A stretch of DNA of 64,000 nucleotides from Pedobacter miscanthi (GCF_003315595.1 NZ_QNQU01000018.1:1-64000); one strand, 5' to 3'. Counted from the first letter of the stretch, positions 1-8,240 are shown. Program-made: numbers and translations. The notes: generated from the letters alone by a model not told the origin.

Positions 1-67
1 ATGGATAATGGGCGAATTGCAGGTTACATTATCCATCATACATTTTCCGTATTACATATTCTCCATA

Positions 68-562
68 TTACATCGCAAGTACCTCTTTAACCTTCTCATA
101 ACTAATCTGCTCATCGGGTTCGATCAGAATTCCCTTTACTCCTGCCCCGTTTGCGGCTTCAACATCACGTGGTTTATCGCCGATCATTACCGATTGCGCC
201 GGGTCGATTTCGTACATGTCGATGGCATCGAGGATCATGCCAGAGGCTGGTTTTCTGCATTTGCATTCGCCGCCAACAGTTGGGTGGTGCGGACAGTAGT
301 AGAAACCGGCAATATCTGCTCCTTTGGTAACAAAAGCATTCCGTAACATCTGGTGCATGATCGCGAGTTCCTGTTCGGTATAACGTTTTAACGCAATGCC
401 ACCCTGATTGGTAATCACAATTAATAGATAGCCTTCGTCAAAGAACTTTTTTAATACGGGAATCTGGTAATCTAATATTTTAAAATCTTCTACACGGCAG
501 ATGTAATCGTAAATTTCGTGGTTAAGCACACCGTCGCGATCGAGAAAAATAGCTTTGTTCAT
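68..562 (-). CDS. HAD-IIIA phosphatase, GmhB-like
   Basis: Cytosolic HAD-superfamily phosphatase of 164 residues. The N-terminal motif DRDGVLN carries the nucleophile Asp8 and acid/base Asp10; ITNQGG is motif II and MIGDKPRD near residue 128 is the metal-binding motif IV. The loop YYCPHHP...CKCRKP has the Cys/His set that binds zinc in D-glycero-D-manno-heptose 1,7-bisphosphate 7-phosphatase (GmhB), so a role in making ADP-heptose for the LPS core is the best guess. Histidinol-phosphatases share the fold and remain possible. The ATG at 562 is followed at once by the catalytic motif, so the start is secure. A 21-bp tandem repeat lies upstream. The 67 bases between the stop and the window edge hold no gene. 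Confidence 0.85.
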   Translation of the reverse strand: MNKAIFLDRDGVLNHEIYDYICRVEDFKILDYQIPVLKKFFDEGYLLIVITNQGGIALKRYTEQELAIMHQMLRNAFVTKGADIAGFYYCPHHPTVGGECKCRKPASGMILDAIDMYEIDPAQSVMIGDKPRDVEAANGAGVKGILIEPDEQISYEKVKEVLAM

Positions 563-572
563 GGTTGGGTTT

Positions 573-656
573 TAGTATCGAGATTTGAGGATTGAGTATC
601 AAGAGTTGAGATGTTAGTATCAAGAGTTGAGATATAAGTATCAAGACTTGGGTATT
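573..656. repeat. 21-bp tandem repeat, four units
   Basis: The word AGTATC begins at 573, 594, 615 and 636, an exact 21-base period. The consensus is close to AGTATCAAGAGTTGAGATNNT. It lies in the 5' leader of the phosphatase gene and is non-coding in both directions as far as I can see. The function is unknown; 21 bases equals two helical turns, as in the array at 8280. Confidence 0.8.
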
Positions 657-706
657 GCAATCGAACCTCTTTTTATAATTTGGGCAAAATAACTGAAAAT
701 TAAAGA

Positions 707-738
707 CAAAAGAAAACCCGATCTGATTATAGACCGGG
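707..738 (-). terminator. Rho-independent terminator of the sugar transporter
   Basis: On the minus strand an 8-bp stem (CCCGGTCT with AGATCGGG, one mismatch) and six-base loop are followed by TTTTCTTTT. It sits 30 bases past the stop codon at 769. Confidence 0.6.
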
Positions 739-768
739 ATTAATCATAAAAAATCTATCTGGTTTAGG

Positions 769-2055
769 TTATTTTAAATTCAATCCGGCTTTATGTCCTT
801 TAATTGCAAAAAACAGGATGTATAAATAACATGGCATAATGGTAGAAAAATAAGCCAGCTGGAAGTTTAAATGTAAACTGTCTTTCAAAAATGCATATAC
901 AAATGGCATTAAAGCACCTCCGGCAATACCCATTACCATAATGGCCGATCCGATTTTAGTGAATTTGCCGAGGTGACTAATCCCCAACGGGAAAATGGCA
1001 GGCCACATTAATGAGTTTGCAAGGCCCAATAACGCTACAAAAATCACTGCAAACCAATTGGAAATGGCTAAGGCCAGAATGGTAAAAATGATACCCAAAA
1101 TGGCACAGATCCTTAATGCTTTCTGTTGCGAAATGTATTTCGGGATGGCAATAATACCAATGATGTAACCGATGAGCATACTAAACAAGGTAAGTGAAGT
1201 TAATTTACCACTGATTTCGGTACTGATACCGAGTTCGCGCGCATAAACCCCAATAATATCGCCAGCCATTACCTCTGCCCCAACATATACGAAAATACAT
1301 AATGCCCCTAAAAACAGATGCGGAAACTGGAAAATGCTTTTATGTTTTACCACCACGCCTTTTGTTTCGTCAACCACATCTTCTTCCACTTCAATTTCGG
1401 GCAGATTGGTGAATTTGATAAAAAGTGCGAATAACGTAAATACAATGGCCAGTACAATATATGGCATATTTACCCTACCCAAAACATCGTTCAGTAACTG
1501 CTCGTGTACAGCACCTGTAGCGGCTTTGATTTTTGTTTCTACTTCAGAAGCGTTAGCCAGAAAAAGTGCACCCATAATTTGAGGAACAATCATCCCGGCA
1601 AATTTATTACAAATACCGGCGATACTGATCCTTTTGGCAGCACTCTCAATCGGGCCAATAATGGTTAAGTATGGGTTTGAAGCCGTCTGAAGCAAAGCCA
1701 ATGCTGCTCCCTGGACAAAAATACCGGTCAAAAAGAGTCCGAATGTACGTGTAGAGGCTGCAGGTATAAAGATTAGGGATCCCAATCCTAAAATCACAAG
1801 TCCGAGAACAATTCCGTTTTTAAACCCTACTTTTTTAAGAATCCACGATGATGGAAGTGCCAGAAAAAAGTAAGCCATATAAGAGGCAAAGGTTACAAAA
1901 AAGGCCTGAAAATCTGTTAAGCCAAATGATAGTTTAAAGAAAGGGATGAGTGTTCCGTTTGCCCAGGTTACAAAGCCAAAAATAAAGAATAAGGCACAGA
2001 TAATAATGAGTGGCTTAGGCCCCTGCTGCTGGCCCAATTTGGTTGTTTGTTGCAT
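769..2055 (-). CDS. Sugar MFS transporter, FucP/GluP family
   Basis: Inner-membrane proton-coupled sugar importer of 428 residues with about 12 hydrophobic segments. The N-terminal FGFVTWANGTLIPFFK and the QTASNPYLTIIGP stretch in the middle are hallmarks of the fucose/glucose/galactose/N-acetylglucosamine symporter family (FucP, GluP, NagP). The exact sugar cannot be read from sequence. It is only about 25-30% like the FucP-type protein at 43456 by eye, so the two are not recent duplicates. A perfect LacI-type palindrome lies 63-74 bases upstream of the ATG, so sugar-dependent repression is likely. The neighbour upstream on the same strand is a formylglycine-generating enzyme. Confidence 0.88.
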   Translation of the reverse strand: MQQTTKLGQQQGPKPLIIICALFFIFGFVTWANGTLIPFFKLSFGLTDFQAFFVTFASYMAYFFLALPSSWILKKVGFKNGIVLGLVILGLGSLIFIPAASTRTFGLFLTGIFVQGAALALLQTASNPYLTIIGPIESAAKRISIAGICNKFAGMIVPQIMGALFLANASEVETKIKAATGAVHEQLLNDVLGRVNMPYIVLAIVFTLFALFIKFTNLPEIEVEEDVVDETKGVVVKHKSIFQFPHLFLGALCIFVYVGAEVMAGDIIGVYARELGISTEISGKLTSLTLFSMLIGYIIGIIAIPKYISQQKALRICAILGIIFTILALAISNWFAVIFVALLGLANSLMWPAIFPLGISHLGKFTKIGSAIMVMGIAGGALMPFVYAFLKDSLHLNFQLAYFSTIMPCYLYILFFAIKGHKAGLNLK

Positions 2056-2117
2056 AAAGTTTGGTTCGGTTTAATTGTCGCGACCAAACTAAACAATAAA
2101 ATCTGATAAACTATTGG

Positions 2118-2129
2118 GCAAACGTTTGC
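2118..2129. promoter_or_regulatory. LacI-family operator GCAAACGTTTGC
   Basis: A perfect 12-bp palindrome with a central CG, flanked as GGGCAAACGTTTGCGTG. This is the classical half-site layout for LacI/GalR-family repressors and is nearly the enteric PurR box. It is 63 bases upstream of the transporter ATG at 2055 and just outside the stop of the gene at 2147. No LacI-family gene is in the window, so the regulator would act from elsewhere. Confidence 0.6.
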
Positions 2130-2146
2130 GTGATTTTTAATTAATT

Positions 2147-3265
2147 TCAATTGGAACTTACGCACCTGAAACCAGTATGCTCCAGTCCGGTATCTACAGA
2201 AGTTTTCATTCGCGAAGTTACACGGTAACCCTTACAGTAAGATGCATTACACATAAAAGAGCCTCCCCTAACCACTTTTTTGGGGATGGTAGGCTCCATG
2301 GGGTCATAACTGTCTGACGGGCCTGCTGGGTTATTGCTTACGCCTGAAAGTGTGGCATAATAATCCGGCCGGTACCAATCGCTGCACCATTCCCAAACAT
2401 TACCCGCCATATCGTACAGGCCATAACCATTCGGTTTAAACTGTTTTACAGCAGCTAAACCATTATAGCCATCCCAATCGGTGTTTTTAATCGGAAAGCT
2501 GCCCTGCCAGGTATTGGCTTTGACCTTCCCTTTTTCGATATCTTCGTTTCCCCATGGGTATTTCTGATCTTTCAATGCACCCCTTGCGGCATACTCCCAT
2601 TCCGCTTCGGTGGGTAAACGTTTGCCAGTCCATTTACAATAAGCCATGGCATCATCCCACGAGATATGAACAACTGGATAGTTCTCTTTTCCTTTGATAC
2701 TGCTTTTAGGGCCATGCGGATGTTTCCAGTCGGCCCCTTTAACCCAGCGCCACCATTGCGAGGCATCGTTTAAGCTGGTTATACTTTTTGGCTGATAAAA
2801 AACCAAAGAGGCGGCTACGAAAACACTGTCTGGTGGTTTTGGTGTGCCTGCAGGAAGTTGTTTTTTCATTTCTTCCCAATCGGGTTTGCGTTCGGCAGTG
2901 GTTTGGTAACCCGTAGCATCAACAAATTTTTTAAACTGCGCATTGGTTACTTCGGTAACATCGATCCAAAAGGAAGCCAGTTTAACCTGATGCTGAGGAT
3001 ACTCATCTTCCCTGCCCTCTTTATCTGATGCGCCCATGGCAAATTCGCCTGCCGGAACTAAAACCATTCCATCATGACTCACTTTATTGGTAGCAAAACT
3101 CGAAGAATCTTTTACGGCACCAAATCTACTGGGCATGTTTTTTTCGCAGGAAGCAAGGGAATCCATGCGGTGTTTTGCTTTTTCTTCTTCGGTGGCACGC
3201 TTCGATTTGCATGAAAGGATCAATAATAAGGGCAAAAAGAGCGTAACGAAAAGAAATCTGTACAT
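2147..3265 (-). CDS. Lipoprotein formylglycine-generating enzyme (SUMF1/FGE)
   Basis: Predicted periplasm-facing lipoprotein of 372 residues: signal segment residues 1-18, then Cys19 in LILSCK. The FGE-sulfatase domain starts with MVLVPAGEFAMGASDKEG (about residue 65) and ends with GFRC near the C-terminus. The stretch GGSFMCNASYCKGYR has Cys339 and Cys344 in the C-x4-C spacing of the copper-binding catalytic pair of true FGE (human GGSYMCHRSYCYRYR). Many bacterial SUMF1 proteins such as GldK or PvdO lack these cysteines, so this one may really oxidise the sulfatase active-site Cys to formylglycine. No sulfatase gene is in the window. ATG at 3265 chosen because the signal segment begins there. 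Confidence 0.85.
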   Translation of the reverse strand: MYRFLFVTLFLPLLLILSCKSKRATEEEKAKHRMDSLASCEKNMPSRFGAVKDSSSFATNKVSHDGMVLVPAGEFAMGASDKEGREDEYPQHQVKLASFWIDVTEVTNAQFKKFVDATGYQTTAERKPDWEEMKKQLPAGTPKPPDSVFVAASLVFYQPKSITSLNDASQWWRWVKGADWKHPHGPKSSIKGKENYPVVHISWDDAMAYCKWTGKRLPTEAEWEYAARGALKDQKYPWGNEDIEKGKVKANTWQGSFPIKNTDWDGYNGLAAVKQFKPNGYGLYDMAGNVWEWCSDWYRPDYYATLSGVSNNPAGPSDSYDPMEPTIPKKVVRGGSFMCNASYCKGYRVTSRMKTSVDTGLEHTGFRCVSSN

Positions 3266-3374
3266 GGCAGGGGTTAAATGTGTGCGATAAAAATATCAAT
3301 TCTATTTAAAAAACAGAAGGTAAATAATTAATTTGCCTATAAATCAATACAGTAAGGGATTTGATGATTTTTTA

Positions 3375-3406
3375 TTTGCAGGAAATACATCATAACCCTA
3401 TATTTG
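3375..3406 (+). promoter_or_regulatory. Bacteroidota-type promoter for tRNA-Lys
   Basis: TTTG at 3375-3378 and TATATTTG at 3399-3406 are separated by 20 bases, matching the Bacteroides -33/-7 consensus TTTG and TAnnTTTG. Transcription would begin near 3413, about 34 bases before the tRNA. Confidence 0.75.
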
Positions 3407-3446
3407 CACCACTTTAAAGGAAACACACAACGTTTTTAACAAAGTA

Positions 3447-3519
3447 GATTCCGTAGCTCAGCTGGTAGAGCATTACACTTTTAATGTAGTGGTCCTGGGT
3501 TCGAATCCCAGCGGGATCA
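3447..3519 (+). tRNA. tRNA-Lys (anticodon TTT)
   Basis: The acceptor stem GATTCCG pairs with CGGGATC with one G-T pair; D arm GCTC...GAGC, anticodon stem TTACA/TGTAG with loop CTTTTAA giving anticodon TTT, and T arm CTGGG-TTCGAAT-CCCAG are all present. The discriminator is A and CCA is not encoded. A promoter precedes it and a terminator follows within two bases. No integrase or attachment-site duplication is visible next to it. Confidence 0.97.
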
Positions 3520-3520
3520 C

Positions 3521-3548
3521 AAAAAGCCACTTCTGAGTGGCTTTTTTT
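3521..3548 (+). terminator. Terminator of tRNA-Lys
   Basis: AAAAAGCCAC, six-base loop, GTGGCTTTTT, then further T. The 10-bp stem begins two bases after the tRNA discriminator. Confidence 0.9.
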
Positions 3549-3659
3549 ATTTAACACCGTTCCCGGCCCAACGATTTATAAAAAGTTAATAAGATCGCTC
3601 ATTTTCTGTCTTTTCCCCACTTTTGGTAAATACGAACATCGATAGCTATATTTACAGCA

Positions 3660-4517
3660 ATGCGCAAGAAAACTAACCACATTCCTGTTAACAAACTGCC
3701 TGAAGGAATTTGTAGAGGTATTATGCTGATGCGTGAATGCTTTGACGGTTCGCCCAATTCGGAACATGTTGAACGTGCCCACCGTGATGCGGGCTATACC
3801 TTTATCATCCAGGAGAGCGGCGTAACCCATATCGAAATCGATTTCCAGAAGTACGCCATAACAGCCCCTGCCATTATCTTCATACATCCGCACCAGGTAC
3901 ACAGGGTTATCGCTTTTGAGCACGCCATGGTTAGTACATGGATCATCACCGAAGAAAACCTCAGGCCCGAATATTTAAGCCTGCTGGAGGAGCTTGCACC
4001 GGTACATCCACTATGTGTTAAACCCGAAACGCTCACGGTACTCCAGGAAATGGTTTCCCTCAGTATGAAGCTATCCGGAGAGATAACAGAGCTGCTTCAT
4101 CATGCAATTTTAAAAGAGAGTGTTACCACCCTGGTTGCATTGATCGTATCGCAATACCTGGCTTCAGCCAAACCTGCAGAAAATCAGACCCGGTACGATA
4201 TCATTACCAAAGAATTTAAAAACCTGCTGGAAAAGCACTTTAAAACAGTTAAAACCCCGGCTGATTATAGTGTTCAGCTTCATATTTCTACCTCCTATCT
4301 TAATGAATGTGTAAAAGCCACAACCGGGAAATCTGTATCATCCCATATTCAGCAACGGGTAATGCTCGAAGCCAAACGCCTGCTTTACCATTCTGCAAAG
4401 TCTGTAAAAGAAATTGCAGGCGGATTGGGCTATGATGATTATTCCTATTTCACCCGGCTGTTTACAAAGGTGGTGGGCATAAGCCCTATTGCTTTCCGGG
4501 ATATGAACCGCGAATAG
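3660..4517 (+). CDS. AraC-family transcriptional regulator
   Basis: A 285-residue regulator with an N-terminal cupin-type sensing domain (about residues 30-120, AraC_binding-like, with IFIHPHQVHRV) and a C-terminal double HTH (about residues 185-283). The second helix region VKEIAGGLGYDDYSYFTRLF followed by GISPIAFR is the AraC signature. It lies 75 bases before the flavin monooxygenase ATG on the same strand with no terminator between, so it probably belongs to one transcript and may control that enzyme. The ligand is unknown. Confidence 0.87.
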   Translation: MRKKTNHIPVNKLPEGICRGIMLMRECFDGSPNSEHVERAHRDAGYTFIIQESGVTHIEIDFQKYAITAPAIIFIHPHQVHRVIAFEHAMVSTWIITEENLRPEYLSLLEELAPVHPLCVKPETLTVLQEMVSLSMKLSGEITELLHHAILKESVTTLVALIVSQYLASAKPAENQTRYDIITKEFKNLLEKHFKTVKTPADYSVQLHISTSYLNECVKATTGKSVSSHIQQRVMLEAKRLLYHSAKSVKEIAGGLGYDDYSYFTRLFTKVVGISPIAFRDMNRE

Positions 4518-4592
4518 TCCTATACTTACAACTTCCTGTCATTGTTCCGCCTCAATTTATACTGTTTCTTTGTGTTACTAAAAGAAAGAAAA

Positions 4593-5744
4593 ATGTTACA
4601 ACATAAAAATATAGCAATTGTGGGTGGTGGCCCGGGCGGACTAACGCTGGCGAGACTTTTACAATTAAAAGGTGCGCAGGTTAAGGTTTATGAACGCGAC
4701 CACAGTCAAGCAGCACGTGTACAAGGGGCAATCGTTGATCTGCATTTCGATTCGGGACTTAAAGTGATGGAAGCTGCCGGATTAATGGATGCCTTTAAGG
4801 CTAGTTACATGCCCGGAGCTGATAAATTCCGCCTGCTTGATCCGAAAGGAAATGTATTGATGGATGATGGAAACCAGGCCGGTAAGGCCACATTTGGTGA
4901 TCCACATTTCAGGCCGGAGATCGACCGGGGAGCCTTACGTGACCTGCTAATCGATGGACTGCTGCCCGATACAGTAGTTTGGGACAGCCAGCTCCTCAGC
5001 CTAAACCAAACAGACAATCAATGGGAATTACAGTTTAAGAATGGAAAAAGCGCCATTGCAGACCTGGTTATCGGAGCAGATGGCTACCGATCGCCGGTAC
5101 GTAAGTACGTTACCGATGTAAATGCACTTTATTCGGGTGCAACAATTATTCAGGGGGAGATCGATCATCCGGAAATTGCTTGTCCTGAATTTTTTGCTTT
5201 GGTTAATCAGGCTAACTTAATGGCCATGGGTGCCGGAGCAACTATTGCCGCACAACCCCGCGGAGATGGCGGCCTTACCTTTTATGCCGCGTTTTTACAT
5301 CCTGAAAACTGGGTAAAAACCAGTGGCATTGATTTTAATCAACCAGAAGAAGTCAGGACTTTCCTGAATGAACATTACCAGCAATGGGACGGTATATTTC
5401 ACAGTTTATTTGCGGCATGTACACAATTTGTTCCGCGGCCACTTAATTATTTCCCTTTAGAGAACCGTTGGGTTACTAAAAACAATATTACTCTTATTGG
5501 CGATGCTGCTCATTTGATGCCACCTAATGGCGAAGGTGTTAACCTGGCCATGCAGGATGCCCTCGATCTGTCTGAATGTCTTAGCAATGGCAGTTTTACT
5601 AATCTACATGACGCAATAGCTGCTTACGAGACGATGATGTTCGAACGGGCGGTACCGCTATGTAAAGAATCAGTTGAAGGGATCAGTGATTTTGCTGCAC
5701 CGGATGATGAATCTGTAAAAGAACTGATTAAAATGCTGAGTTAA
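4593..5744 (+). CDS. TetX-like FAD-dependent monooxygenase
   Basis: Cytosolic class A flavoprotein monooxygenase of 383 residues. The FAD-binding GGGPGG (residues 11-16) with Glu34 at the end of strand 2, the DG-type GADGYRSPVR motif and GDAAHLMPPNGEGVN are present. Over its length it resembles Tet(X) tetracycline hydroxylases (YERD...AR, DLH, FDNPEI/FGDPHFRPEID, IQ-x-x-IxxPE). Aligning by eye, the Tet(X) ligand residue Gln192 is kept (IIQGEIDHPE), but the positions of Arg213 and His234 are Asn and Thr, so tetracycline need not be the substrate. The start is ATG 4593 after AAAGAAAGAAA rather than a TTG 17 codons upstream. It is followed by a strong terminator and probably co-transcribed with the AraC gene. 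Confidence 0.85.
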   Translation: MLQHKNIAIVGGGPGGLTLARLLQLKGAQVKVYERDHSQAARVQGAIVDLHFDSGLKVMEAAGLMDAFKASYMPGADKFRLLDPKGNVLMDDGNQAGKATFGDPHFRPEIDRGALRDLLIDGLLPDTVVWDSQLLSLNQTDNQWELQFKNGKSAIADLVIGADGYRSPVRKYVTDVNALYSGATIIQGEIDHPEIACPEFFALVNQANLMAMGAGATIAAQPRGDGGLTFYAAFLHPENWVKTSGIDFNQPEEVRTFLNEHYQQWDGIFHSLFAACTQFVPRPLNYFPLENRWVTKNNITLIGDAAHLMPPNGEGVNLAMQDALDLSECLSNGSFTNLHDAIAAYETMMFERAVPLCKESVEGISDFAAPDDESVKELIKMLS

Positions 5745-5762
5745 CCGATCAAGCAGAATCAT

Positions 5763-5792
5763 AAAAAGCCTCACATCCACGTGAGGCTTTTT
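5763..5792 (+). terminator. Terminator after the monooxygenase
   Basis: A 12-bp perfect stem AAAAAGCCTCAC / GTGAGGCTTTTT with a six-base loop, 18 bases after the stop. The A/T flanks let it work in both directions. Confidence 0.9.
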
Positions 5793-5847
5793 ATTCGTGT
5801 ATATCGTGATTAACGAGGTTAACAGCCAATTATATCTTTTTATTAAA

Positions 5848-6048
5848 ATCTGCGGCCTTTTCTGCGCAATCGCCGTTATCTGCGGGAAACAAGATATGTA
5901 TTATCCAGGTGATTAAATTTAAACCGCACAGTTTCTTTTTATAACCACCTAAGCCACCTCAGTCACCTGAGTTTTACAGTCTGCATTATTACAAGATAAT
6001 CGTTATTCTTTCAAATCTGCGCGATCAGCGTTATCTGCGGGAACCCGA
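5848..6048. repeat. Interspersed repeat words, no gene
   Basis: The 312 bases between 5745 and 6056 hold a terminator and then degenerate repeat words. TCTGCGCAATCGCCGTTATC at 5861 recurs as TCTGCGCGATCAGCGTTATC at 6016, both followed by TGCGGGAA. Between them are CACCTAAGCCACCTCAGTC words that recur near 10455 and in the 35.2 kb repeats. No open frame with coding character is seen. Confidence 0.6.
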
Positions 6049-6056
6049 ACATATTA

Positions 6057-6464
6057 TCATTCCCCTCCAAACTTGGCCACCGCTTCTTTGCTAACGGGTG
6101 TAAATAAGTTTACCAGGTTCCCATCAGGATCCCTTAACAATAAAGATTTATTTCCCCAGGGCATTACTGTAGGCTCCTGCACGGTACATTCTTTTAACAG
6201 CGGAGCCAACACTTCAAATCGCTGCTGCACATCATCAACCATAAATTCGATAATCACACTGCGGTTTTGCGCAGGCTGCGCCACCGTATCGCCACCAAAA
6301 AACTGTAAAGTATTGGTGCTTCCTATGGCCAGTGTTGCCGTTTTAGTTTTGATCTCTGCAAAATCTGGTGTAAACCTAACCGCTATTGCACCTGTTACCT
6401 GTTCGTAAAAATGGATGAGCTCCTCTATTTTAGAGGTAATGATCCGGATGGATATTAAATTCAT
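6057..6464 (-). CDS. VOC-family (glyoxalase/bleomycin-resistance fold) protein
   Basis: A single-domain vicinal-oxygen-chelate protein of 135 residues. It shows the two beta-alpha-beta-beta-beta halves, ending with the typical PWGNKSLLLRDPDGNLVNLF. The family includes glyoxalase I, dioxygenases and antibiotic-binding proteins; the substrate is not readable. It lies 39 bases downstream of the WYL-type regulator on the same strand and is likely its target or co-expressed partner. Confidence 0.82.
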   Translation of the reverse strand: MNLISIRIITSKIEELIHFYEQVTGAIAVRFTPDFAEIKTKTATLAIGSTNTLQFFGGDTVAQPAQNRSVIIEFMVDDVQQRFEVLAPLLKECTVQEPTVMPWGNKSLLLRDPDGNLVNLFTPVSKEAVAKFGGE

Positions 6465-6503
6465 TGCTTTTAATTTTAATTGTGCAACGAAGGTATAGCG
6501 GGC

Positions 6504-7238
6504 TTATGACAACTGTTTGTCAGTGGTTATAAAGTTTTTTTCTTTTTCCTGTAAATATTCCTGAAGATTGAGCTGATGAGGTGTAAACTTCATATCAGTT
6601 AGTTCAACGACTCCCATCCTATCCAGGCGGAACATCCTGAAATCATTCCGTAACCTGCAAAAAGCAATAAGTGTCCAGTGTTGTTGTGCACTGTAATAAA
6701 AGGCAAATGGCTCTATCAACCTTTCCGAACTTTCTGTTTTACCTTCTGCCGTATAGCTGATGCGCAACACGGCAAAGCTGGTTAATGCATTTTGAATGGC
6801 AGTTAAAGAGTTACTTGTGGCTTGCTTTATACTTGCAGGGCTTACCGCCACGCGTTCGGTTAGCAGTTCGGCCTTATCTTTTGCCGCATAGTTAAGTACG
6901 GCTTTCACTTTATCTACCGCTTCGGTATAGGCGCTGATCAATGAGCTGTCTTTATTAAGGTGAAGCAACTGCCCTGCGGTAACTAAGGCATTCGCTTCCT
7001 GTTCCGTAAACATTACCGGGGGTATTTTATAACCTTCTGCCAGCGAATAACCTTTACCATCTAAACTGGCGACAGGCACACCAATCTGTTCCAACACCCT
7101 GATATCGCGGTAAATGGTGCGCACGCTTACGCCGAACTTTTCTGCAAGATTATTTGCACTCAGCATTCGTTTGGTTTGGAGTTGCAGTAAAATGGCGCTA
7201 AGGCGGCTAAGCCTCCTCATGTCGGTGTTGGTGCTCAT
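6504..7238 (-). CDS. YafY/DeoR-type HTH regulator with WYL domain
   Basis: A 244-residue cytosolic regulator. An N-terminal HTH_11 winged helix (residues 8-65, LAEKFGVSVRTIYRDIRVLE) is followed by a WYL ligand-sensing domain (about 140-230, with HWTLIAFCRLRNDFRMFRLD). Homologues are usually local regulators of small detoxification genes. ATG at 7238 fits; an in-frame Met follows at residue 7. It is upstream of the VOC gene in the same direction. Confidence 0.87.
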   Translation of the reverse strand: MSTNTDMRRLSRLSAILLQLQTKRMLSANNLAEKFGVSVRTIYRDIRVLEQIGVPVASLDGKGYSLAEGYKIPPVMFTEQEANALVTAGQLLHLNKDSSLISAYTEAVDKVKAVLNYAAKDKAELLTERVAVSPASIKQATSNSLTAIQNALTSFAVLRISYTAEGKTESSERLIEPFAFYYSAQQHWTLIAFCRLRNDFRMFRLDRMGVVELTDMKFTPHQLNLQEYLQEKEKNFITTDKQLS

Positions 7239-7455
7239 TGGGTCCGTGTAGGGATCAAATATACGAAAGTGCTGAGTTTAGCTTAAAAAACTATTGATTA
7301 GTGCTTTTAACACCAATGGAAAATAAAGAACTGCTAATTTTTTTTTATATAAACCTCTGGTAATAAAAGAATTATTCCGTATTATTACTTAAGCTTTATC
7401 CGAGGCGAAATAACCATCCCGAGTTAATTTATTGTTTACCTAATTAGAAAAGCTT

Positions 7456-8175
7456 ATGTCAAGCTCGGAAGGCGGCTACGCAAAAATTGCGGCCAATTTA
7501 AAGGATTTAATTATCCGTTTAGAAACGTTGGGAACCGATTACAAACCACCCCAACCTGCTTATGAAATTAAAGCATTAACACAATTATCTAAAGATGCAG
7601 AAGAGGCATCGCGTGTGGTAAGTAAGGTTTTACCCATTTATGCCAAAGCAGTGGATGAACAGGAACTTATTTTTAAGCCCCTTAACAACCTGATTACCAA
7701 AAGTATTAATTACTTAAAAGCAGCTACTACCAATGCTGCAACCCTGCAAACAGCTAAAACTATTGCTGATAAGTTAAGGGGATTTGCCCGTGGCACAAAG
7801 ACAAATGAAGATGGGACCATAAAATCTAATCATTCATCCAGATCTTATGATAACAGAGTGGAGAATTTTAAACAATATATTGATGTACTGATTACCATCG
7901 ACTGTTATAATCCTGCAGAAAAAGAAATCAGCGTAGAAACTTTCCAGAAATTACTGGTTAGTATGGAAGATAACATTACTGCTGTGGCAATTGCCAAAAC
8001 ACCTCTTGATGATGCAAGGAAAAAACGTTTCGAGGTTTTTTATGGTCAGCCAAATGGTTTAATCAATGTGGTAACGGGTGTTAAAAATTATATTAAAGCG
8101 GCCTTAAATAAAAGCCATCCACAGTATAAACACATTATTGGCCTGCGTTTTTCAAATACAAATGCCAAAATATAA
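7456..8175 (+). CDS. Uncharacterised helical protein with internal duplication
   Basis: A 239-residue soluble protein that I cannot assign to a named family. It is rich in Ala, Lys and Leu with a strongly alpha-helical pattern and no signal peptide or membrane segment. Residues about 29-90 and 151-216 look like two copies of one unit: Y-x-P at the start, a Leu-rich helix, a conserved ...F-x-x-P-x-x-LI... stretch, and an ending NYLKAA / NYIKAA. A charged linker (residues 108-140) joins them. It stands alone, with its own terminator, in front of a large repeat region. Base composition resembles its neighbours, so it looks like a real gene. Confidence 0.75.
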   Translation: MSSSEGGYAKIAANLKDLIIRLETLGTDYKPPQPAYEIKALTQLSKDAEEASRVVSKVLPIYAKAVDEQELIFKPLNNLITKSINYLKAATTNAATLQTAKTIADKLRGFARGTKTNEDGTIKSNHSSRSYDNRVENFKQYIDVLITIDCYNPAEKEISVETFQKLLVSMEDNITAVAIAKTPLDDARKKRFEVFYGQPNGLINVVTGVKNYIKAALNKSHPQYKHIIGLRFSNTNAKI

Positions 8176-8205
8176 GTATCTGCATTCTTTATTATTTTTA
8201 AAGTT

Positions 8206-8240
8206 GAGCCTGTATCGTTAATGATCAGGCTCTTTTTGTT
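8206..8240 (+). terminator. Terminator of the duplicated helical protein
   Basis: GAGCCTG ... CAGGCTC stem with a 13-base loop followed by TTTTTGTT, 30 bases after the stop codon. Confidence 0.8.

Noticed and set aside
8..346. Open frame of 112 codons on the plus strand
   Set aside because: It lies antisense to the conserved GmhB-like phosphatase and has no family resemblance.
573..656. CRISPR-like array
   Set aside because: Units directly abut and there are no spacers.
3447..3519. tRNA gene as integration site of an island
   Set aside because: No integrase, no repeated tRNA 3' end and no change of gene style was seen on either side.
4593..5744. Tetracycline resistance gene tet(X)
   Set aside because: Two ligand residues of Tet(X) differ by eye and no mobile element is near, so only a TetX-like monooxygenase is claimed.
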